A DNA stretch of 21,132 nt, taken from NCBI GenBank assembly GCA_040375675.1, contig JBEIRY010000026.1:1-21132 (forward strand). Direction: 5' to 3'. Below, in pieces: positions 13,531 to 19,985 of the stretch; position 1 is the stretch's first letter, and each line of letters starts with the position of its first letter. The stretch comes from CAIUSP01 sp040375675 (lineage in GTDB: Bacteria; Actinomycetota; Thermoleophilia; Solirubrobacterales; 70-9). Position numbers and translations under genes: made by a program. Below the pieces are notes generated by a model. It was not told the origin of the DNA and ran no database searches. It was given only the letters and a program-made list of their open reading frames with translations.

Positions 13531-14682
13531 TCAGGGAATCCCGAGCGTGATCTCGCATTCGAAGGCCTGATCGGGGCTGCCCGCGCCACCATCACAGAGG
13601 TCGCGCATCGGGCCGCCGTACATCGTGTCGGCTCCCCCTCCAGCAAAGATCTTGTCGCGTCCTCCGCCGGTGCTCGGAGTGCTCCCGTGATCGCCCCAGA
13701 TCGAGTCGTCACCTGCACCGGTGCGAATCAGATCCGCAGCCGACCCCGAGGCCGAACCGGATATCGCGTAGGAATCAGCTGAAACGAAATCTGGACCGCT
13801 ACCGGTGGTGATCCGGTCGGGCGCGGAGCCTACGGCGTCGCCACTTTCGGTATATGGATCGCTCAACACCATCGCGCCCATGCTGGTGGTCGCGCTGATG
13901 GCGTCTTTGCAGGCGCCGCGGGCATCGCCAGTCCGGGTGGTTGCGTCCGCCATGACAACGACGTAGGTCAACTTGACCCGAATGCGGTCACTGCCGCAGC
14001 CCACCGCACCGGTTTGACCGGCGCCATCTCCGAACACAAGCGCAACCGCTGGATCATCCGAAGCGCTGGAGCTGATCTTGTCGGCAGCTCCGCCCTGTGC
14101 GATGCCTGAGCCGGCGGCTGAATCGCCGTAGATCTCGCCGCCACCCACGCCGCCGCGAATGGTGTCGGGCGCTGCGCCAGAAACCCGAGACGCCGTTTGC
14201 GAGGCGTTGTCGCCGATGAGAATGTCTGACGCAGGGGAGGAGCCCTCATCGCCACCGAAGATGTTGTCCTTGCCGGCGCGGGCGGTCAGCGGATCCGTTG
14301 GGCCATCCGTAGCGACATCGCCTACCACGTGATCACTACCCGCGCCGCCGTCGAGCAGGTCGTTTCCGGTCTCGCCCAAGATGTAATCATCGCCCTCGCC
14401 GCCATAGGCCTGGTCTCTGCCGGATCCGGCACAGATCGTGTCTGCGCCGCCGAGCCCACGAATCACATCGTTTCCTGGCCCCGCCACGATCACATCGTCG
14501 CCTGGAGTACCCACGATGGTCTGCGATCCCGCACCGCGCACGATCGTGGCCGAATCGCCGAGGCAATCAGGCGGAAGGGCAAATGCACTGGTGCTGCCGA
14601 GGATGAGCAGGAGACCCGCTGCTGCTGCAGCGGAAGATAGGGCCACCGCTCGCTTGATCTGATTGGTCGATGCGTGTGTCAT
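13531..14682 (-). CDS. Secreted calcium-binding repeat protein, third gene of the trio, 383 aa
   Basis: Extracellular beta-solenoid protein of unknown function. Residues 1-35 are a Sec-type signal peptide (LSSAAAAAGLLLILGSTSAF, then ALP). Residues about 40-120 hold classical RTX-type nonapeptides (GTPGDDVIVAGPGNDVIRG, GGEGDDYILGETGNDLLDGG), which bind calcium in known proteins. Residues about 153-352 hold seven copies of a different repeat (for example EIYGDSAAGSGIAQGGAADK). The 31-residue C-terminal cap contains RDLCDGGAGSPDQAFECEI with two Cys. Further Cys occur at 40 and 84 and in two repeats (GCGSD, GACKD), so disulfides are likely. ATG 14682 has an SD (AAAGGA). It starts 36 nt after the middle gene's stop. 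No sortase signal is present, so it is secreted or non-covalently attached. Confidence 0.88.
   Translation of the reverse strand: MTHASTNQIKRAVALSSAAAAAGLLLILGSTSAFALPPDCLGDSATIVRGAGSQTIVGTPGDDVIVAGPGNDVIRGLGGADTICAGSGRDQAYGGEGDDYILGETGNDLLDGGAGSDHVVGDVATDGPTDPLTARAGKDNIFGGDEGSSPASDILIGDNASQTASRVSGAAPDTIRGGVGGGEIYGDSAAGSGIAQGGAADKISSSASDDPAVALVFGDGAGQTGAVGCGSDRIRVKLTYVVVMADATTRTGDARGACKDAISATTSMGAMVLSDPYTESGDAVGSAPDRITTGSGPDFVSADSYAISGSASGSAADLIRTGAGDDSIWGDHGSTPSTGGGRDKIFAGGGADTMYGGPMRDLCDGGAGSPDQAFECEITLGIP
13565..13602. repeat. Direct repeat copy A1 (38 bp, exact with 14753-14790)
   Basis: Exact 38-bp identity with the equivalent 3'-end position of the neighbouring paralogue, including third codon positions. 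Confidence 0.9.
13613..13659. repeat. Direct repeat copy B1 (47 bp, exact with 14801-14847)
   Basis: Exact 47-bp identity with the neighbouring paralogue over the segment encoding the last repeat and the cap junction. After one mismatch the match continues for another 11 bp. Confidence 0.9.
13627..14226 (-). repeat. About 7 copies of the [VI][FYV]xD[SA] solenoid repeat (third gene)
   Basis: Hand-aligned unit of 26-32 residues: two hydrophobics, any residue, Asp, Ser or Ala, a variable turn, G-x-A-x-G-x(2-3)-D-x-I, then a variable spacer. Examples are FVSADSYAISGSASGSAADL and LVFGDGAGQTGAVGCGSDRI. Ends are approximate. Confidence 0.7.
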
Positions 14683-14718
14683 TTGATCCTTTCCGAAGAT
14701 GGTTTACGCAGGCCCTGT

Positions 14719-16779
14719 TTAGGGGATCCCGATGGTGATCTCACATGCGAACGCCTGATCGGGGCTGCCCGCGCCACCATCACAGAGGTCTCTCAGTGGC
14801 CCGCCGTACATCGTGTCGGCTCCCCCTCCAGCAAAGATCTTGTCGCGACCTCCGCCGGTATCGCCAACGTCGGGGTGATCGCTGTGGACGACATCGTCTC
14901 CACCGCGCGAGCGGATCAGATCAGCTGCGCTGCCGTTGGCTACACCTCCGCTCGAGATGCTGTCGGCGAAGATCACGTCGGGGCCGTTTCCGGTGATGAT
15001 GCGGTCAGGGGCGCTCCCACTGGCCGTCCCCGCCCCTGTGACCGAATCCGCGTACACCGTATTGGCGCTGCTGCCGCTGATCTCGATCTCGTCTCTGGCG
15101 GCACCCGATACACCAATGGTCCCAGCGAGATCCGAGAAGATGAGCACAGACCCACCACTACTGGTGCCGGAGATAGTGTCCTTGCCGGCTTTCTGACTGG
15201 TGCCGCTGGCCGAGTACGCATCCGCGTAGACCGTGGACGAGTCCCTGACCTTGATCACATCGTCTCCTCCGCCCACGGCGTTCCCGGTACCAGAGGCCCG
15301 GGCATCCGCGAACACGACCACGCCTGCAGAGCCTCCGCTGATGCGATCGTCACCTCCGCCGCTGGCCTGTCCGGATCCGCTCGAAGCCGCATCGGCATAG
15401 ATCACCCCCGACTGGCGCATGCTGACTGTGTCGTTGGCGCCACCCGATGCCGCGCCGCCGGTGGAGTAGCCGTCACCGAAGATCGTCCCGGCAGCCAGGC
15501 CGTTGATCTGATCTCGCCCTGCGCCGACGGTTGTACCCGCCGAGTAGCCGTCGCCGAAGACCGCGCCTGCGCCACCCCCGCTGCGGAAGACGTCCTTTCC
15601 GCCACCCCTGGAGGGGCCGGAGCCAGAGTGATAAGAATCTAGGAAGACAGTTGCCGCGCCATCGTTTTTCGGTCTCAGGATCCGGTCGTTCCCCACGCCG
15701 ACGACAGGGACCGATCCACCCGCGTAGTTATCGGCGAATACGCTGATGGTGCCGGTGCCAGCCGCCTGGCTGAAGAGGTCATCTCCCCCCTTGCCGGCTG
15801 CAACGCCAGTGCTCGAGTAGGCGTCGAGGAACAGCGTTTGTGAAGCGTCGCCGTTGGTGGCAGTGACCACATCCGGTGCGTTGCCGCGGGCGGTCGCTCC
15901 GTTGGCGTCGGCGAACACGGTGCCGGTGCTCTTGAGCAGGACCGTGTCGGAGGAGGCGCCCGATGCGACACCGTTCGGTGAGTGAGTGTCAGCGAAGATC
16001 GTGGCCGTTCCGGTGAAGGTGATCTTGTCCTCGCCGCTTCCCTTGGCAGTACCTGAGCTGAGCGCGGAGGAATCAGCAAACACGACCCCGCCCGCCGACC
16101 TGATGATGTCGCGGGCACCGCCGGTAGCGCCCGCGGTCCCGACCGCGTCTCCATAGACCGCCGAGCTGCTGCTTGCCGAGATTCGGTCGGTGGCGGCACC
16201 GATCGCCTTCGCACCATTGGCAGCGCTGTCTGCGTAAACGGATCCTCCGCCCGGTCCGAGGGTGATCTTGTCGGCAGCAGCGCCGATAGCGTTTTGGCCG
16301 ACCACCTGGTGGTCCCCGCGCAACAGGTCCGAGACAGGAGACCCGCCCTCGCTGCCACCGAGGAGGATGTCGCGACCCGCGCGGATACGCACCGGTCCTG
16401 AGGGGAGCGTCTCGTGCATGTCACCCGTCAAATCGTCAACTCCGGCGCCACCATCGAGGTAGTCGTTGCCTTGCTGGCCGATCAACGTGTCGTCTCCCTC
16501 TCCACCGAAGACTCGATCGTTGCCGAGTCCGGCGCAGACCTTGTCACCGCCACCGAGCCCTCTGATCACATCGTCGCCGCCTCGGGCGACGATCACATCT
16601 ACTCCCGCGGTGCCGTTGATCGTCTGAGAGGCGTTGGTGCCTACGATCGTCGCGGCAACGCCATCGCATTCCACTGCAGCGTGAGCGGGAGCGGCGGTTA
16701 GACCCAGACAGATGAGAGCAGCGGCCAGAGCTGCTCCGAGAATTCCGTTGCGCCGGTCAAACGTGGTGATCTCGGTCAT
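14719..16779 (-). CDS. Secreted calcium-binding repeat protein, middle gene of the trio, 686 aa
   Basis: Largest of the three paralogues. Residues 1-35 are a signal peptide (GILGAALAAALICLGLTAAP, AHA-A-type cleavage). Residues about 38-120 hold classical RTX-type repeats (GTAGVDVIVARGGDDVIRGL, GGEGDDTLIGQQGNDYLDGG). A conserved junction (RAGRDILLGGSEGGSPVSDL) follows. Residues about 151-655 are about 18 non-classical repeats such as TIFGDGYSTGGAASGGANDT and VVFADARASGTGNAVGGGDD. The C-terminal cap is RDLCDGGAGSPDQAFACEI. The only Cys in the mature part flank the ends (38, 82 and two in the cap), which suits capped solenoid termini. ATG 16779 has an SD (GAGGAG, about 9 nt). It begins 27 nt after the first gene's stop, so the trio is almost certainly one operon. 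Length of the repeat array suggests an elongated rod. Confidence 0.88.
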   Translation of the reverse strand: MTEITTFDRRNGILGAALAAALICLGLTAAPAHAAVECDGVAATIVGTNASQTINGTAGVDVIVARGGDDVIRGLGGGDKVCAGLGNDRVFGGEGDDTLIGQQGNDYLDGGAGVDDLTGDMHETLPSGPVRIRAGRDILLGGSEGGSPVSDLLRGDHQVVGQNAIGAAADKITLGPGGGSVYADSAANGAKAIGAATDRISASSSSAVYGDAVGTAGATGGARDIIRSAGGVVFADSSALSSGTAKGSGEDKITFTGTATIFADTHSPNGVASGASSDTVLLKSTGTVFADANGATARGNAPDVVTATNGDASQTLFLDAYSSTGVAAGKGGDDLFSQAAGTGTISVFADNYAGGSVPVVGVGNDRILRPKNDGAATVFLDSYHSGSGPSRGGGKDVFRSGGGAGAVFGDGYSAGTTVGAGRDQINGLAAGTIFGDGYSTGGAASGGANDTVSMRQSGVIYADAASSGSGQASGGGDDRISGGSAGVVVFADARASGTGNAVGGGDDVIKVRDSSTVYADAYSASGTSQKAGKDTISGTSSGGSVLIFSDLAGTIGVSGAARDEIEISGSSANTVYADSVTGAGTASGSAPDRIITGNGPDVIFADSISSGGVANGSAADLIRSRGGDDVVHSDHPDVGDTGGGRDKIFAGGGADTMYGGPLRDLCDGGAGSPDQAFACEITIGIP
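14753..14790. repeat. Direct repeat copy A2 (38 bp, exact with 13565-13602)
   Basis: Second copy of the 38-bp exact match in the 3' end of the middle gene. Confidence 0.9.
14801..14847. repeat. Direct repeat copy B2 (47 bp, exact with 13613-13659)
   Basis: Second copy of the 47-bp exact match. Upstream of this block in the coding direction, identity falls away. Confidence 0.9.
14815..16329 (-). repeat. About 18 copies of the [VI][FYV]xD[SA] solenoid repeat (middle gene)
   Basis: Hand-aligned copies include SVYADSAANGAKAIGAATDR, TVFLDSYHSGSGPSRGGGKD, VIYADAASSGSGQASGGGDD and TVYADSVTGAGTASGSAPDR. The Asp four residues into each copy and the Asp before the final Ile/Val are nearly invariant; the spacer between copies varies from about 5 to 9 residues. 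Confidence 0.72.
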
Positions 16780-16806
16780 CTAGTCCGCTCCTCGCATTGG
16801 TGGTGA

Positions 16807-18498
16807 TCAGGGAATCCTGATCCGTATTTCACAGGCTGTCTGGGTGTCCGGACTGCCGGTGCCTCCATCGCAGAGGTCGCGCAGGGGGCCTCCGTCGAGG
16901 AAGTCGATTCCCGCCTCGCCGTAGATCTTGTCCCGGCCAGCGCCTGAATCGCCTGCGCCCGGGTGATCACCCCGCAGGTCATCGTCGCCTGGACCTCCTC
17001 TGATCAGATCAGATCCGCTGCCGGTCGCGATCCCGAGATCCGAGAACGAATCACCCGAGACGAAGTCCGGGCCGCCCCCGGTCAGGACCGTGTCCGATCC
17101 CGAGAGCAACGCATTGCCGTTCAGCGCGAGAGAGTCGGCGTACACCTTGTCGCGTGTTCCGCCGCCCCGGATGAAGTCACGACCGCCGCCTCGCGCGGTG
17201 CCGCTGGCTCGCGAGTCGCCGATTACCTCACGGTCACCTGGCGGAGTTCCTCCCACCACGATCTTGTCCTTCCCGCCCCCTGTCGCATCGCCGCCAGCCG
17301 AGACCGAATCGCCTATGGCGGTTCCGCCGCTCATCGCCTTGATCGAGTCGTTGCCGCCTCCAGTGACGGTTGCCCCGGTAGCGGTAGAGACGCTGTCGCC
17401 GACCGCTCCGCCCGTACCTGCGACCGAGATGGTGTCGCTTGCGCCACCGCGAACCGTTGTCTCTCCCCAAGAGTCGCCGGTGACAGAAGCGTTGGTGCCG
17501 AATGCGTTGAACGCGGTGATCTTGTCAGGTCCGCCACCGATCGTGCTGCCTCCGAATCCACGGCTGTCGCCGACCATGAAAACCGCGTTCGTCTTGATCA
17601 GATCCTTGCCGCCGCCAGAGGCATTGCCGTCGCTCCCGGAGTCACCAGCGATGAAGACGGCCCCACCCGGGCCTGTGATCGTGTCGTTGCCGCCGCCCGA
17701 AGCAGACCCGGTGGGATTGGAGGTCAGCAACGAATCACCCACGAGGGTCGTTGCAACGCCGCTCGCTGTCAGGGTGATCCGATCAGCTGCTCCTCCACTG
17801 GCGCTGTTTCCCGTGATGCTCAGGCTGTCACCCACCACATATGCCGCCTCGCCCGTCAGGGTGATCTGATCCGGCGCGGAGGATCGGACGGATGATCCGG
17901 AGCCCAGGATCATGCTGTCACCGACCACCGCCTGCGACCCTAATGCCCCCGGGAAGATCCGATCGCGACCGGCCTTGCGAGTCTCGGAACCGGAAGGCAG
18001 TCCGAGGAAGTCACCCACAACAAACGCTACCCCGTCGCCGCCTCGAATCACGTCGTCGCCGTTCTCGCCCAGCAAGAAGTCGGCTCCGACTTCGCCGTTG
18101 ATCTTGTCGCCGCCACCCCCACCGCAGATCGTGTCTTCACCGTCGCCGCCGTTGATGGTGTCGCTGCCACCAAGCGCCTGGATCACGTCGTCGCCCGGCG
18201 TGCCGTTGAGGGTCTCACTGGCAGGAGTTCCCTGGATGGTGGGAGTGAGTCCGGCACAGGAGACGAGCACCAGCCGCGGGTTGGTGCGGCTTCGTGTCTC
18301 AGCTGCGAATTCGGCCTGCGGGCCGACTGGCAGCTCGAGTGGCTTGCTCATCAGCGTTCGGAGTTCGTGGTCCGAGAGCGATGGGAAGCCCGCAGCACCG
18401 GCGCTACTGGCCGCAATCGAGGTAATCAGGCAGCCGACAGTGAGGGTGGCAACCGCCGCCCTCCGGCGCTTCGCTGGGCTCCTCCGAAAAGCCATCAT
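16807..18498 (-). CDS. Secreted calcium-binding repeat protein, first gene of the trio, 563 aa
   Basis: First gene of the repeat-protein operon. Residues 1-36 are a signal peptide with a strongly basic start (RRSPAKRRR) and hydrophobic core (AAVATLTVGCLITSIAA). Residues 37-80 are a unique non-repeat segment (LSDHELRTLMSKPLELPVGP) absent from the paralogues. About 84-157 are classical RTX-type repeats (GTPGDDVIQALGGSDTINGG, GENGDDVIRGGDG). About 158-532 are about 13 non-classical repeats with a strong GDS core (TAIGDSVSAGGDATGGGKDK). The C-terminal cap is LRDLCDGGTGSPDTQTACEI. Its cap is clearly diverged from the other two at DNA level. There are two consecutive ATG codons (18498, 18495) and no SD; a GTTAAT hexamer lies 7 nt upstream. 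Divergent from ltrA. Confidence 0.88.
   Translation of the reverse strand: MMAFRRSPAKRRRAAVATLTVGCLITSIAASSAGAAGFPSLSDHELRTLMSKPLELPVGPQAEFAAETRSRTNPRLVLVSCAGLTPTIQGTPASETLNGTPGDDVIQALGGSDTINGGDGEDTICGGGGGDKINGEVGADFLLGENGDDVIRGGDGVAFVVGDFLGLPSGSETRKAGRDRIFPGALGSQAVVGDSMILGSGSSVRSSAPDQITLTGEAAYVVGDSLSITGNSASGGAADRITLTASGVATTLVGDSLLTSNPTGSASGGGNDTITGPGGAVFIAGDSGSDGNASGGGKDLIKTNAVFMVGDSRGFGGSTIGGGPDKITAFNAFGTNASVTGDSWGETTVRGGASDTISVAGTGGAVGDSVSTATGATVTGGGNDSIKAMSGGTAIGDSVSAGGDATGGGKDKIVVGGTPPGDREVIGDSRASGTARGGGRDFIRGGGTRDKVYADSLALNGNALLSGSDTVLTGGGPDFVSGDSFSDLGIATGSGSDLIRGGPGDDDLRGDHPGAGDSGAGRDKIYGEAGIDFLDGGPLRDLCDGGTGSPDTQTACEIRIRIP
16903..18027 (-). repeat. About 13 copies of the GDS-type solenoid repeat (first gene)
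   Basis: Here the core is nearly always V-x-G-D-S, as in AYVVGDSLSITGNSASGGAA, VFMVGDSRGFGGSTIGGGPD and AVGDSVSTATGATVTGGGND. The two paralogues more often have F/Y-A-D-S/A. This is a family-wide repeat with gene-specific drift. Confidence 0.72.
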
Positions 18499-18505
18499 CG
18501 AAGAG

Positions 18506-18511
18506 ATTAAC
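18506..18511 (-). promoter_or_regulatory. Candidate -10 element for the repeat-protein operon
   Basis: GTTAAT on the minus strand ends 7 nt before ATG 18498, which lacks an SD. Leaderless transcription of the trio is a reasonable inference; no clear -35 was found. Confidence 0.35.
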
Positions 18512-18605
18512 CACTCATCTGACCGGAAGTAGCGCTTTCCTCCAGATCTTCACCACATGAGGTTGAGGCCACACGGCCGCACCGCCCCCGCTTCTCAGCC
18601 ACTGC

Positions 18606-18611
18606 GATACT
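18606..18611 (+). promoter_or_regulatory. Candidate -10 element for ltrA
   Basis: GATACT (4 of 6 to consensus) ends 8 nt before ATG 18620, which has no SD. It supports the 18620 start over the in-frame ATG at 18557. Confidence 0.3.
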
Positions 18612-18619
18612 CACGCGCT

Positions 18620-19879
18620 ATGGCCAGACGCGGCACCAGCAAGAACATCTCGACCACAGGCCTCGCCCCTGCCTCCAAAGACCCTCGGGTCAGCCCGTAC
18701 GAACTCTTCTACGACCTAGTCTTCGCCGCAGCTGTCCTGGGGCTTTCGCTCGACTACGGCAAAGGCCCGGATTTCGGCACGTTGGCGCTGGTAACAGGCG
18801 CGTTCGTCTTCATCTGGTGGGTCTGGCAGGAGACGGTGCTCTTCACCAACCGCTACGGCGATCCCTTGCGACCGATCGACTGGAGCAGGAATCGGAATCA
18901 GGTGGTCAGAGGCCTGACCATCCGCTGGGCCTGCCTTCTGCAGATGATCGCGATCGTCGGGGTGGCGTTGTTCGAACCAGACGATCTCGCGCTTGCGGGA
19001 CTCCAGATCAGCTTTCCGTCTGCATGTGCATTCGCGCTCGTGATGCTTCTACTGATGCGCGAGTTCGGCGCCTTCCAGCGCCCAAGTCTTCGCTCCTACG
19101 CACGCAAGCACCGCCCCTGGACCATCCTTGCGATCGTTCTCTTTCTGCTCAGCGAGTGGTTCGCTGCTCCTGCCAGCAGGTACCTCTGGGCTGCCGGGCT
19201 GGCGGCGGTAATCATCCCCGGGATATTCCTCATCTCACGCGACCAAGTGCTCTCGAACGCGCGTCAGGCCCATCACCTGTCCGAGAGGCTGATGCTCTTC
19301 ATCTTGATCATCAGCGGTGACTTCTTCTTGAAAGCGATCGTCTACCTGCACGCCGGTGACTCGACCGAGTTCAACATCCTGCAGCTGGTCTTCGTCAGCT
19401 TCATCGTCTTCTCGGTCTTCAGGCTCTATCTGGCTCGGGTCGCCAGCCATACCGCGCCGCGCAGCCGCGGCAAGCTGCTCGCGTGGCTGCTGCTGCACCT
19501 GGTTGCAGACTTCGGGGTCCTCGTCTCGGCTACCGGGATGATCCAGTACGTAACTCCTTCGGTAGGGATCACCGATGTCACCCAGCACCTGCTGATCGCC
19601 GGCGGAAGCATCGTGGTGACTCTGATCTGCTTTGCAGTGCTCGACCGGATAGGTGGCGGAGATGTAGTCAGGGAGCGCGCCCGCAACCTGGTTGCCGTGG
19701 CGACCCTCATAGCCGTGGCAACGGTCGCGGTTGCCTACCTCACGCCGACCGATTGGCGCATTGGAATGGGCACGATCGCGCTGATCCTCGTCGTCTACAC
19801 GACAGGCACGACCATTCGCGACACCCGTTTGACTGCTGCGCTCTCCGAAGTGTCGAAAAAGACCAGAAGCTCGGCCTGA
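18620..19879 (+). CDS. ltrA: Low temperature requirement protein A (LtrA) family membrane protein, 419 aa
   Basis: Polytopic membrane protein; the family is named from a Listeria cold-growth mutant and its molecular role is unclear. The diagnostic N-terminal motif is SPYELFYDLVFAAAVLGLSL (about 25-44). Next come a Trp-rich helix (FVFIWWVWQETVLFTNRYGD) and RWACLLQMIAIVGVALF, then further helices such as WTILAIVLFLLSEWF, the ERLMLFILIISGDFFLKAIV segment (the family usually has a Glu after SGE/D) and C-terminal helices near LIAVATVAVAYL. About ten to eleven membrane segments in all, and a normal length. The start is ATG 18620; ATG 18557 would add 21 residues. It is divergent from the repeat-protein operon, with no evident functional link. 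A stem-loop follows the stop. Confidence 0.88.
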   Translation: MARRGTSKNISTTGLAPASKDPRVSPYELFYDLVFAAAVLGLSLDYGKGPDFGTLALVTGAFVFIWWVWQETVLFTNRYGDPLRPIDWSRNRNQVVRGLTIRWACLLQMIAIVGVALFEPDDLALAGLQISFPSACAFALVMLLLMREFGAFQRPSLRSYARKHRPWTILAIVLFLLSEWFAAPASRYLWAAGLAAVIIPGIFLISRDQVLSNARQAHHLSERLMLFILIISGDFFLKAIVYLHAGDSTEFNILQLVFVSFIVFSVFRLYLARVASHTAPRSRGKLLAWLLLHLVADFGVLVSATGMIQYVTPSVGITDVTQHLLIAGGSIVVTLICFAVLDRIGGGDVVRERARNLVAVATLIAVATVAVAYLTPTDWRIGMGTIALILVVYTTGTTIRDTRLTAALSEVSKKTRSSA

Positions 19880-19900
19880 GCCCGACCTCGACCTGTCGCA

Positions 19901-19926
19901 GGCTTGCGGGACGACCCGTGCAAGCC
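19901..19926 (+). terminator. Stem-loop downstream of ltrA
   Basis: GGCTTGCGGG (19901-19910), loop ACGA, CCCG-TG-CAAGCC (19915-19926): a 10-bp stem with a 2-nt bulge, 22 nt past the ltrA stop and upstream of the next promoter. It has no T-tract, so termination efficiency is uncertain. Confidence 0.45.
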
Positions 19927-19939
19927 CGTTCCCAGTAAG

Positions 19940-19968
19940 ACGACAAACTCAATCAACAATGCTATAAA
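19940..19968 (+). promoter_or_regulatory. Sigma-A-like promoter for the SLC13-type transporter
   Basis: -35 ACGACA (19940-19945; 4 of 6), 17-nt spacer, -10 TATAAA (19963-19968; 5 of 6), in a locally AT-rich patch unlike the surrounding DNA. The expected start near 19975 would leave a leader of about 11 nt with no SD before ATG 19986. Confidence 0.55.
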
Positions 19969-19985
19969 TACCGACTCTCTCGCTA

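Noticed and set aside
14674..15642. Long plus-strand open frame antisense to the middle repeat gene
   Set aside because: It arises from the GC-rich repeat codons on the other strand. It is low complexity, has no SD, signal or domain, and the minus-strand frame has clear signal peptide, repeats and cap.
16963..17895. Plus-strand open frames (also 17090-17869) antisense to the first repeat gene
   Set aside because: Same cause: periodic repeat sequence keeps other frames open. The translation is Arg/Ser/Pro-rich without recognisable structure.
13627..18027. CRISPR-like periodicity in the repeat genes
   Set aside because: The repeats are degenerate at DNA level, in frame, and encode a protein repeat; there are no constant repeats with unique spacers.
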